Source of the DNA: a virus
Direction: 5' to 3' (one strand)
DNA length: 31,741 bases
Virus record (IMG/VR): IMGVR_UViG_3300043446_002530
Coordinates: 1 to 31,741 of that record
The position numbers and the translations under genes are program-made. This document shows positions 12,316-21,100 of the stretch, one piece after another (the stretch's first letter is position 1; every line of letters starts with the position of its first letter). The notes beneath the pieces were generated by a model that worked only from the letters and a program-made list of their open reading frames with translations, ran no database searches and was not told where the DNA came from.

Positions 12316-12738
12316 TTAGGTGAGAGGAGGTTGTGGCCAAATAATGGCAAAAGGATCAGGCTCTTGCGTAATGTCACGCAGCGCTTGCCGGTAAGAGGCC
12401 CATGCCTGTTTATCTGCGGGACTATCCGGTAGCTGGGTCCAATCACACAACTGCAAAAGGCGATTACGCTCCAAGCGCACCTCTACCCATTGTCGGTCTT
12501 TGGCAGCGTTTTGCTCGTCGGGTGTCATGGGGCGCACCAAATAAGCGGTCCCAACCCAATCGAGCACTTCTGTGTGGCTGTCGTAAGTCGGCAGGGTATA
12601 AGGACCGGTGTAACCCCAAGCTTTCAACTCGGCTTCGGTGAACGTACTCGGGTCAGTGCGCGTAGTGCCGTCAGGCAGGTATACGCGGAACGGCAGGGCT
12701 GCGGGCCATGCGTTGTTCAAGGAGTACAGCGCAGTCAT
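12316..12738 (-). CDS. Tail fibre assembly chaperone, 140 aa
   Basis: Residues about 90-138 match the phage tail assembly chaperone pattern (Phage_tail_APC type): RLERNRLLQLCDWTQLPDSP, WASYRQALRDITQE and a final AIIWPQPP. The N-terminal half contains strands typical of the linker to a fibre end (FRVYLPDGTTRTDPSTFTEA). Proteins of this type help fold or attach tail fibres. Its location, directly after the glycine-rich adhesin candidate (ATGA overlap) and before two fibre-related genes, supports the call. Confidence 0.85.
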   Translation of the reverse strand: MTALYSLNNAWPAALPFRVYLPDGTTRTDPSTFTEAELKAWGYTGPYTLPTYDSHTEVLDWVGTAYLVRPMTPDEQNAAKDRQWVEVRLERNRLLQLCDWTQLPDSPADKQAWASYRQALRDITQEPDPFAIIWPQPPLT

Positions 12739-13601
12739 GGGTTAAATTCTCCGGTGATAAGGTAAATAGCCTTGATGTCTTTGTTGCCCGTGTAGGTATA
12801 GGCAGCAGATGTTGTTACGTTTGTTACTGTAATTTGCGCGCTGCCGGTATGTGATCCATTGGAGTGAGTTAGGTATTGCATGTATACATCAGGTAGTACG
12901 GTCAGATTTCCACTTGTAGCGGATTGCTCTTGGTAAATTCGTAGGTTTCCGCCGCCGCCGTTGCCGCCGTCATAGGGGCCGGGGTTGGACCAATTAGTGC
13001 TGCCGTAACAACCGCTGGAATTTGCTGATCCTCCCCCAATACCACCACCGCCTTTACCGGTTACGGAAAAACCGTAATACGTTGGTGTATCTGGGTTGTC
13101 GTAAGCATTGCAAGCTTGGCCGACGCTGCCGTTGCTGGGTGTGCCAGCACCTACAGCGTTACCGTAACCACCGAAACCTTGGCCTCCATTACTTCCAGTC
13201 TCGCTGGAAAAACTGGCGCTTGGAATGGTGTACACACCTCGACCGCCGCCGCCACCGCCTCCTCCTGTTACAGCTAGCCACTCATCAGCAACAAGCACAC
13301 CTGATCCTGCGCCGCCTTCGGTGCCATTGCCGCCGGCGCTAGGCAAATACCCTGGGCGGATTTGCAATGTGCGACTGGACGGGACTTTTAAACGTACTTT
13401 TGTGTAGCCGCCGTTTCCTCCGTAACCAGCGCCGGCATTGGCGTAACGAAAATAATTACTGCCTTTTCCGCCGTAAAGCTCTACATCAATAATTACTTCG
13501 GAAACGCGACTAATGCCGCCAATAACGTGGACGCCAGAAGGAAACGGTTGGCGGTAATCCAAACCGATGTAACCGCCGTTTCGTTTGTGCACGGCAGTCA
13601 T
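12735..13601 (-). CDS. Glycine-rich tail protein, putative adhesin, 288 aa
   Basis: The N-terminus (residues 1-60) is beta-rich and probably anchors to the tail. The middle is dominated by glycine runs: AGAGYGGNGGY, GGGGGGGGRG, GGQGFGGYGN, GKGGGGIGGGS and GGNGGGGN. Similar spaced glycine stretches form polyglycine-II sandwich domains in some phage tip adhesins (gp38 of T4-like phages), with variable loops that bind receptors; this comparison is inference. The C-terminal 60 residues are beta-rich (QITVTNVTTSAAYTYTGNKD). It is coupled by TGATG to the upstream gene and by ATGA to the fibre chaperone gene, which supports a chaperone-dependent fibre. Confidence 0.7.
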   Translation of the reverse strand: MTAVHKRNGGYIGLDYRQPFPSGVHVIGGISRVSEVIIDVELYGGKGSNYFRYANAGAGYGGNGGYTKVRLKVPSSRTLQIRPGYLPSAGGNGTEGGAGSGVLVADEWLAVTGGGGGGGGRGVYTIPSASFSSETGSNGGQGFGGYGNAVGAGTPSNGSVGQACNAYDNPDTPTYYGFSVTGKGGGGIGGGSANSSGCYGSTNWSNPGPYDGGNGGGGNLRIYQEQSATSGNLTVLPDVYMQYLTHSNGSHTGSAQITVTNVTTSAAYTYTGNKDIKAIYLITGEFNP

Positions 13602-13939
13602 CAGGTGATCTCCAGTGCAGAAACAGTTACTTCGAGATCTCCGCCAGCGCTGGCATTAGCTCGGATCTTTTCGCCTCGCTTAAGCACCAGCTTGTTAGGG
13701 ATAGCCTCAAGTGTACTGTCGGCCGGCACCGAAATCGTGTTAGCAATTTTGGCGATGGCGCTATCAGTGCTACCTGTAATTGTCAACGTGATGTCGGCAG
13801 CATTGACGCCATCGACGTTGGCGACAAGGCAACTCAGTACAATCGCACGGTTTGCATCAGCAACGTTCGGAGCTTGATAAACGTCGGTAATGCTCGTGGT
13901 GGATAGAGCAACCGAAGAGCGGTTAAACGTTTCAGCCAT
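13601..13939 (-). CDS. Virion structural protein, beta-sandwich, 112 aa
   Basis: The sequence is almost all beta strands (VALSTTSITDVYQAPNVADA, ADITLTITGST, TISVPADSTLEAIPNKLVLK), with few charged helices. I recall similar short proteins among cyanophage tail genes. It sits between the long fibre and the glycine-rich protein and starts 2 bp after the fibre stop. A fibre-joining or capping role is a guess from context. No catalytic motif is visible. Confidence 0.65.
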   Translation of the reverse strand: MAETFNRSSVALSTTSITDVYQAPNVADANRAIVLSCLVANVDGVNAADITLTITGSTDSAIAKIANTISVPADSTLEAIPNKLVLKRGEKIRANASAGGDLEVTVSALEIT

Positions 13940-13940
13940 A

Positions 13941-16388
13941 TCAGGAAAGGGCTAGGACTGTGCCAAGGGTGACGCCACCGGCACTCGGTGTGCTCCAACT
14001 CAGTGTACCGCTGCCGTCAGTGGTTAACACTTGATTGGCTGTCCCATCGGTGGCGGGGAGTGTGAAGGTCACATTGGCAGCGACTGTTGCCGGAGCCTGC
14101 AGTGCGATGTAGTTGCTGCTGTCCGAATCAGCGAAGCGCAAATCGGATTGCGCGTTTAGTGTGATGTCACCGGTAAAGGCGCCGCCTGCTTTTGGCATAG
14201 CGGCAGTGGCCAAGTCGTAGGCGGACTTGACGGCAGCAGGCGTGGCAGCAGTCGTAGTGCTTGTGCTGCTGGTGCTATTGGTTAGCTGGACCTTACCAGC
14301 TGTACTAGTTGTACCAGTGACGACTGTAGTGACACCGGTATTTGTGATGCTGACGTCGCCACTAAGCGCAACCGGCGTGGCCACATTGCTTGCGTTGCCG
14401 ACCAGCACTGTGGCGCTGGTCATAGTTGCTAACTTACTAAATGCAATGTTGGCGCTGGCATTGATGTCTGCGTTGACAATGGCACCAGCTGCAATATCAA
14501 TAACGCCAGCAGTGCTGAGTGTCACATCGCCAGAAACGGCTACGGCGGTGGGCACACTGCTGTTGTTGCCGACAATGATATTGCCGCTGCTGAGTGATAC
14601 AAGTTTGCTGAGGGCAATGCTGCCGGCCAGCATCGTGTTTGTAACTGTGCCAGTGTCTGCATCAGTTATTACTGTGCCGGAACGATCGGGCAGCGTGATA
14701 GTTCTATCGGCCGTTGGATCAGTAACAGCAAGCGTAGTTTCAAACGCGTTGGCTGTAGCACCTTCAAATACAAGCGATCCAGACGTACCAATCAGTAATT
14801 CACCGGTAATAGTTGAGCCGGCTGCGCTAATTTTTTCTGTATCCAGTTCCTCCAGTGCTGTTTGGACATTGGTGGATTGGATGCCACCAGCAGGGGTGAC
14901 CGTAATACCGCTTGCTTGAGTTGCGCCCGTGACAGAAGTAGAGACGTCAATCTCCTCCCAGCTGGTGCCGTTGGACAGGATCATGTCCGGTGCAGCCAGC
15001 GTTACATGCGGCGCTTGCCCTGTGGTGATTGTGCCGCCTGTGGCAACAACAAGGTAATAGCGATTGTTAGTAGCGCTTGCAGCAGGCAGTGCGCCGTTGA
15101 CCGTCAGGCCAATGGCTTGGCCGGCAGTTGTGACGGATGCAACCTTGCCAGTACCGGATGGTGATGCAGCGTTAAACGTACCTGCGTAGATAATTTCGCC
15201 GGCTGTAATTGTGATGGCTTGCCACGCGTTACCGTCCCACAAGTACAGATCGCCATTGATTGAGTCAAAAAAGTATTGGCCTGTAAATTCGGCAACTGGA
15301 AACGTGACGACACCAGTTGTAGAGCCAGCGCCACCAAATTTAACGGTGGAGTAGTTTGCAAGTTTGGCGCCTGCGACTGTGTTTGTACCAAGTAATCCTG
15401 CATCCAGGATGCCGGACGTCAGTTTAGTTGCAGGCAGATTAGGAATATCTGTATCAGCAAGCGTTGCGCCAGTGCTGACATGCCCCTGCGCATCGACGGT
15501 GACTTTGGTGTATGTACCTGGCGTTGTGGAATTGGTGTGGTTGAGTGCTCCAGCGCCGGTTACAGTTAAACCGCTGCCTGGAGTAATGGCGCCCTTAGCG
15601 CCAGCAGTTGCTACCGGTAGGTCTGCTGCCGTGATGTCGCGAGCAGCTGTGATCAGACCTTTGCTGTTGTATTGCGCGACTTGATACGTGGTGCTGTTAG
15701 CGGTGACGCTGTTATCAATTTGCAGCGTATTGCCGCTCATCGTTAGGCCGTTGCCGTTGACTACAACGCCGCCTTTGGCTGTAGTGGTTGCAGTAGGTAG
15801 ATCGTCGCCAGCGATTGTGCGGTAACCAACGGCGCCAGCAGAGGCAGTGGGACCAGCTAAAAACTGCGCTGCTGCGCTGGTGTTATCAAGTGTGGCGCTT
15901 ACGGTTACGGTTGAGCCAACTTGGTTGGCGACAATGTTGATTGGGCCGCTAGTGCTGCCGATGACGCTGTTGACGCTGCCCGAGGCTTTGATTGGCTGCC
16001 ATGTGGAGCCGTCCCAGCAGTAGACGTAACAATCGTCAGTATCAAACGCTAGTTGACCAATAAATGCACCGGTTGCTGGCAAGGATGCAGCAACAACCGT
16101 GGATGACTGCGCAGCAAGCTTTGCGGCAGTGATACTGCTGTCGCTCAACTGCGTAGCACTAATGCCTCCGGCAGCAATAGCAGCGCCTGGGATCTGATTG
16201 CTGTTAAATAAAATCTTGGCGCCCGGAATTGTAGCGTCGGCAATCAAAGTGACGCCGTAGCCGATGGCGTCTTGGATCGTAATTTTCTTGGTTTCGCTGG
16301 CGCTGATGTCGGCTACGGGCAGCAGGTCACCGGCAGCCAGATTGGCGCCAGCCAGTGCGGCTAGCTCGCTGATACGAAGGTCTGCCAT
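13941..16388 (-). CDS. Long tail fibre, 815 aa
   Basis: The N-terminus (MADLRISELAALAGANLAAG, then DLLPVADISASETKKITI) is of a type used in phages to join fibres to the tail. The rest is low in charge and rich in Thr, Ala, Gly and Val, with repeated units: two copies of a FDSINGDLYLWDG..WQAI / FDTDDCYVYCWDG..WQPI motif (near residues 115-130 and 370-390) and two copies of an ALSKL/AFSKL...VGN.S.V...V.LSGDV segment (near 585-690). These repeats suggest a beta-rich trimeric shaft. The C-terminus (TDGSGTLSWSTPSAGGVTLG) may be the tip. It is the largest fibre in the window and probably determines host contact. Confidence 0.85.
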   Translation of the reverse strand: MADLRISELAALAGANLAAGDLLPVADISASETKKITIQDAIGYGVTLIADATIPGAKILFNSNQIPGAAIAAGGISATQLSDSSITAAKLAAQSSTVVAASLPATGAFIGQLAFDTDDCYVYCWDGSTWQPIKASGSVNSVIGSTSGPINIVANQVGSTVTVSATLDNTSAAAQFLAGPTASAGAVGYRTIAGDDLPTATTTAKGGVVVNGNGLTMSGNTLQIDNSVTANSTTYQVAQYNSKGLITAARDITAADLPVATAGAKGAITPGSGLTVTGAGALNHTNSTTPGTYTKVTVDAQGHVSTGATLADTDIPNLPATKLTSGILDAGLLGTNTVAGAKLANYSTVKFGGAGSTTGVVTFPVAEFTGQYFFDSINGDLYLWDGNAWQAITITAGEIIYAGTFNAASPSGTGKVASVTTAGQAIGLTVNGALPAASATNNRYYLVVATGGTITTGQAPHVTLAAPDMILSNGTSWEEIDVSTSVTGATQASGITVTPAGGIQSTNVQTALEELDTEKISAAGSTITGELLIGTSGSLVFEGATANAFETTLAVTDPTADRTITLPDRSGTVITDADTGTVTNTMLAGSIALSKLVSLSSGNIIVGNNSSVPTAVAVSGDVTLSTAGVIDIAAGAIVNADINASANIAFSKLATMTSATVLVGNASNVATPVALSGDVSITNTGVTTVVTGTTSTAGKVQLTNSTSSTSTTTAATPAAVKSAYDLATAAMPKAGGAFTGDITLNAQSDLRFADSDSSNYIALQAPATVAANVTFTLPATDGTANQVLTTDGSGTLSWSTPSAGGVTLGTVLALS

Positions 16389-16430
16389 ACGTCTGAACCG
16401 CGCCTAGTGGCTTTTGTCTGAGTCTAAGGT

Positions 16431-17324
16431 CTACTCCGGTTCTTCCAATAGCAGCGCTCCGCTTGTTTGCTCCAGTTCGAGTTTGGAACCTGTTTCTTGG
16501 AGCACAAACCGTTTAGCTTGCGTGCTGGCACGCAGTCGTACTGGACCAGTAGTAACAAACGAGATTGTTGCGTCAACAACTTCTCCGGCAGAAAAGCCCA
16601 TGGCCGCACTCGTTACAACGGCATCAAATTCCCACCAAAGAGAATCGTTTGCTTGGCTTGTTTGGTAACTGCCGGCTTGTGGAATAGCGTAAGGTGTTTT
16701 TACGTAAAACTTTCCTCGAAAAGTTGCTCCTACTTCTGTCCGAAGAATTAGCTGCAGTAAGTAATTGACAGGCTCGGTATCGGTTGCAGTTGCGTAATCC
16801 CACTGTGCCGTAAGTTGCCCACTACCACTAATAAGGCTGCTGTACTGTTGACGATGCTCGTCACTAAGTACGGTTACATCTACAGTTTCTCTATTTGTAT
16901 TTAACTCGTACTCGGTGATTTGTCCGAGGATCCGTGAATCACGATCACGAATTGAAACTGTAATAGGGATGTCTCGCGCAATATCTGCTAACGGAACTAC
17001 GTCTTCGGGACCGCCATCGAGGCTGCCCGAAAATGTTGTGTATAGCTTGATTCCACCTAGTTCGTCAATAAATACGTACCAGTTGCCACTGGATTGGACA
17101 ATACCATTGGCCCAGCCGGCAGCTGAAATAAAGTCCAGCGGCGTGCCGTCTGTGGTGGTCAGCTCTACAAGATCACCAGTAATTAAAAAGCCTTCGTCAA
17201 AATCAAAACTAAAACGCTTGCGTGTTACGTTGACGTCTGAAGGATTGACAATAGATTCTTTGCTCCCGTCAAGTGATTTGCGGGTCAATTCGATATTGCC
17301 AGATTGGCCAAGGTAGATGCCCAT
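16431..17324 (-). CDS. Minor tail protein with tail-tube-like C-terminal domain, 297 aa
   Basis: The protein starts MGIYLGQSGNIELTRKSLDG and its second half (from about residue 135) resembles the 141-aa product encoded upstream: strands with TEYELNTNRETVDVTVLSD, then GQLTAQWDY, and a final VTSAAMGFSAGEVVDATISF. This last motif matches SVSFGAAVGEVSRADITF of the neighbour. That pattern is typical of the phage tail tube fold, so this is likely a fused tube-like protein of the tail tip, placed after the J-like gene. It overlaps the upstream gene as TAATG. Function at the tip is inferred. Confidence 0.7.
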   Translation of the reverse strand: MGIYLGQSGNIELTRKSLDGSKESIVNPSDVNVTRKRFSFDFDEGFLITGDLVELTTTDGTPLDFISAAGWANGIVQSSGNWYVFIDELGGIKLYTTFSGSLDGGPEDVVPLADIARDIPITVSIRDRDSRILGQITEYELNTNRETVDVTVLSDEHRQQYSSLISGSGQLTAQWDYATATDTEPVNYLLQLILRTEVGATFRGKFYVKTPYAIPQAGSYQTSQANDSLWWEFDAVVTSAAMGFSAGEVVDATISFVTTGPVRLRASTQAKRFVLQETGSKLELEQTSGALLLEEPE

Positions 17325-17749
17325 TACAGACTCACTTCATTGAGCGCTCCAGTTGCTTGGAACGTGATGTCTGCGCGGCTGACCTCCCCAACGGCAGCAC
17401 CAAAGCTGACGCTTGTGATGTAAGCCGTGAGCTGAACGTCGCTATTAGTGTTTCCGTCTACAAGGCGCAGCCGAAGATCAACAGTGTCTGTATCTGCGAC
17501 TGCGCCAGTGCGAATCACTTTTTTAAGTGCTGCTGCTGCATCGTTGCGGCCTTGGCCGTCGTTGTAGTACAAAAGTGCCGCACTGCCGTTAAACTCTTGC
17601 ACGCCTGAGGTGTAGGTGCGCTGCGATTCGCCCAGCGTCGTTGTTTCAAGCATCTCAAGGCTGCCGCTCATGGACCAGTTGGTCACCTTGAGCTGTTCCA
17701 GCCCATCAATCAGGAGGCGGCCATCCCGGCCTGTGTAGATCTTGGCCAT
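17324..17749 (-). CDS. Tail-tube-fold protein, 141 aa
   Basis: The sequence fits the tail tube fold: AKIYTGRDGRLLIDGLEQLK, VTNWSMSGSLEMLETTTLGE, SGVQEFNGSAALLYYND, and ITSVSFGAAVGEVSRADITF near the end. The main tail tube protein is more likely the 256-aa product at 26482-27252, which sits at the usual place before the chaperones. This one lies after the J-like gene, so it may form a ring at the distal tip or be a second tube protein. No promoter is evident; it is encoded within the minor tail operon. Confidence 0.75.
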   Translation of the reverse strand: MAKIYTGRDGRLLIDGLEQLKVTNWSMSGSLEMLETTTLGESQRTYTSGVQEFNGSAALLYYNDGQGRNDAAAALKKVIRTGAVADTDTVDLRLRLVDGNTNSDVQLTAYITSVSFGAAVGEVSRADITFQATGALNEVSL

Positions 17750-17758
17750 GGGTTGAGT

Positions 17759-18133
17759 CTAGAGAACCGCGATGAGTTGTACTTGAACGGAGCTGATTCC
17801 GGGACGTACAGCATTGATGGATGGCGCATCCGCGTAGCGCCACTGGTTGATACCTGATGCATCTAGGTTGGCGCTTGTACCTGCCCAGCCGGTTTTAGCT
17901 CCAGCAGGCAGCGTGAACGTGCCGTAAGTTCCTTTGACTTCGTTGTAGTGGTCTAGGAATAGGTCGGCGTTAGCGTCTGTGATGTTGTCGTAGGTCAAAT
18001 TCATTTGCATTCCAGTGCGACTGTCTCCGTACAGGATGCGGACCTCAGCGCCGGACTGCGAACGGAATTGTTTGATGGGGTAGTCACCAGGCGTAAAGTC
18101 ACGCGATGTTGGTACCAGTGTTGGGTAAGCCAT
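17759..18133 (-). CDS. Minor tail protein, 124 aa
   Basis: The ATG at 18133 shares bases with the J-like stop (TGATG). The product has an N-terminal AYPTLVPTSRDFTPGDYPIK motif with a following FRSQSG, typical of small minor tail proteins, and a middle TYDNITDANADLFLDHYNEV segment that resembles proteins with a phage-tail beta core. Near the end, INQWRYADAPSINAVRPGIS and VQVQLIAVL resemble features of tail tip proteins that follow J in cyanophage clusters. It probably belongs to the distal tail complex. The exact role is unknown. Confidence 0.7.
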   Translation of the reverse strand: MAYPTLVPTSRDFTPGDYPIKQFRSQSGAEVRILYGDSRTGMQMNLTYDNITDANADLFLDHYNEVKGTYGTFTLPAGAKTGWAGTSANLDASGINQWRYADAPSINAVRPGISSVQVQLIAVL

Positions 18134-21100
18134 CAATCAAGCACCGTGAAGAGTGACGTATCTAATACATCTTGCACAATACGACTGCGCAGCAAGCTGT
18201 CGCAGGGATGGTGCGTGGCTTGAATTTCAACCAACCCGTCCTCGTCCATGGTGATCTGGGTGACTTGATAAACGCTTTGCCCTGCGTCGTTTGCGGTATC
18301 TGCTTTTACTGTAAACAGACTGTTGTACAGAGAAGAATCGCTGGTGACACCGTTAGTTACGGTCAGCGTAGTTTCGCGGACGTCATTGTCCCCAGTGCGG
18401 TAGGCGAAAATGTTGTAGGTTCCGGCAAGATCGCCGGACAGACTCGTGACATTGCCGGCAGAGTCAATTACGCCGTTTTGATATGAAACGCTTGGCGACG
18501 CTTTTGTGATGACGCGGATGTATTGACCTGGTGCCAGATACAGTCCTTCGGGAGTTGTTTTAAAAGACACCTCATGGGTTACGCGGCGACGAACGCTGAG
18601 CAGGTAGCGCGCAGTCATAAATGCTTGCTCGCGGTATGTGCAAAACGAACTCAGATCAAATGTTTCTATCTTGGCTTGGCCGCTATCGACTAAATCAGCC
18701 CAAAGCACCATCAGAGAGCGGGATTCCGGCAGCTGATTTTTGACGCGTTCTTGGTACGTCATGACGGCGCGAAAATCTTGCCGTTCGCTTAAATCGGAAT
18801 ATGTAACAGCGAAGCTATCTTCAATGATGTTGCCTGCTGTAAACAATGCGCTAATTGGGATGGCGTCTTGATCCAGCGTGCCGTCTGCATTGGTAGGCAA
18901 CGCCGGCTCCATCGAGAATTTGCCGTTGGCGATGACAAAATTGCAAAGATGTAGTGGAGCTGTTCCACTGATAAATTCGCGGATGTTTGTTTGCTCTTCA
19001 ATAACGCCGTCGAAGTAAATGCGGTTTTGCACAAGGAAGCGCGATGTGCGCTGGAAACCAGCAGTATCTACGAGTGCGCTAGATACACGGCGACCTGCGC
19101 CCATGCGAGTATCGGTCAGCAAGAAATAAACAAGATCCGAGAATTTGTTTGCTGGTCCGACACTTTCAAAGTCAAAGCGGTAAGCAGGGACGCCGTTGGG
19201 CACCCACAGGCGTACCTGTTCCAGGCTTGTTACTGAGCGACTTGAACGCAACGCCATACCAAACATGGTCATGGAGTTGTACGTAGGTGTCTCGTCGTTG
19301 CCCACGCTTTCATTTACGTAGACAATTTCATGCTCTGGATTTGAGCTGTTGGATTTTTCTAGTTCTTCGTAGTGAGAAACATCCGCAATTTGGCTAGATG
19401 TCTCGAACCAGCGTTCCTCGGCAGCGGGGTCACCTTTGACGTAAACAGCGTCATGGACAACGCGCAGGCGAGGGCCTGTAGTAATAGCCGCAAACGCATT
19501 GTTGACGGCTACTTGTGTTTCAAATTCGTAGTTGTTGGGCGGCTCGTGCGACCAACCAACGATCGTCATTGTGGATGGGTTGCGCCATTCCCAGCCATCG
19601 TTAAGGGATTGCTGTTGCCTGTATTGAGAAATGGCCGTGATGCGAACATCAACTGTTTTACCTGTTGCCCATGTCAGCGTGACAACGACAGAGCGTTCTT
19701 GGTTTTTGTAGTCCTTAGGATTGCCAAGGTAGTGCGTGTGCCAGCCACCGAATTTGCCGCTGGTTAAATAACTCGGCAACCATGCGACAACTTCCATGCG
19801 TGCCGCTTGATTGACCCAGCTGCCATCAGTACCGGATTTTCCTTTTGTGCGGAACTCTTCGTTGGCGCGAACGTCAATTGCGGCTACCCATTCGCCGACA
19901 ACTGTTACTCGAAACTGGCCGTAGTCTGTTGCACGGTCAATACCAATTAGTTCGCCGCCGTTTGCGTTAAGGCGCAAAAATTGCGTGTCATCGGGGCTAA
20001 ATAGGCGCACATCTGCGCCAGTCTTTGGAACAATCCGGTATTCAAATTGGCCGCGAACGCCGCTTTTGATTCGGATGAAATTGTATTGATCAACAGGAGA
20101 CTGTCCTGTTACGCAGAATTGCTCGCCGAGCATCGACCATGGATATAACTGGCCGTTGGGCGCCAGTCCTACAGGGCGCAGTTGGATTGTGAATACACTG
20201 GTGCGGCGCATGTAGGAGTTGCGCGAGCCGGTGGTCAGTGTTGTACCGGCCTCGTCAAACTTGATTAGGCGTGCAGGCGTCGGGACTTCCGGGAAGTTAC
20301 AGAGGCCATTGGCGCGATTCCAGACCTGAGATTTAATGCCGAGTTCAGTTGCATCAACGGGGCGCTGGTTACGGACGGTGGCAAAAGCGACGCGCAGCAA
20401 AGGAAAGTATGACGGCCCCAGCCATTGAGGCTCATAGTTTTTGCCGTCGTAACCGATTTGATTTGTGATGGCACGGATTCCAGCGATGCCGATTTCATTG
20501 GAGCCGCTGGTTAATTCAACGCACTTAAGGATGTAAGTAGCAGGACCATCTTTGCGGCGCCAGATGTTTGTAGGGCGCTGCGTAACCTGCCAAACGGTGC
20601 GGCCGATAATAAACAGTTCGCCGATTTGCAATTTGTCGTCGGCTTCTTCGCGCTCCTTAACTGTGCGCTGGTCTTGATCATCGAGTGTAACGCCTGACTT
20701 TGGATCAAATTTGTCTTCGTCGTTGTACTTGGTGTCGTTGATGCGATAAGCGATTTCATCGCCAACGGCAACTTTTACGCGCGCTGGATATTGATATTCG
20801 GTGTAGGTGCCGTTGACGCTTTTATGGCCAATAACGCCCATGAAGCAGCTATAGCCGGCGCCTTCGCCCTTCATGCCATCTTGCAGTTGGTTGGCCGCCC
20901 CACCTGCAATCTTGCGGCGGGTTGCCCGGATGCGGCGTTCCGGGTCTTCGCCGTTGGGCAGCGAAACAACTTGCCAGTTGATTTTGTTATGTGTACCGTT
21001 TTTGATTGGGTCGTATGCGCCAAATGCCGTACTGCCCGTGGGCGTATAGACAGAGCAGAATCCCGTGTCCACCATCGCCTGCAGCGTGGGGCACTGAAAA

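Noticed and set aside
14227-14919. Plus-strand frame of 230 codons opposite the long tail fibre
   Set aside because: Its Val/Leu/Thr-rich composition mirrors the Thr/Ala/Gly-rich fibre repeats on the minus strand; no ribosome binding site or domain is visible.
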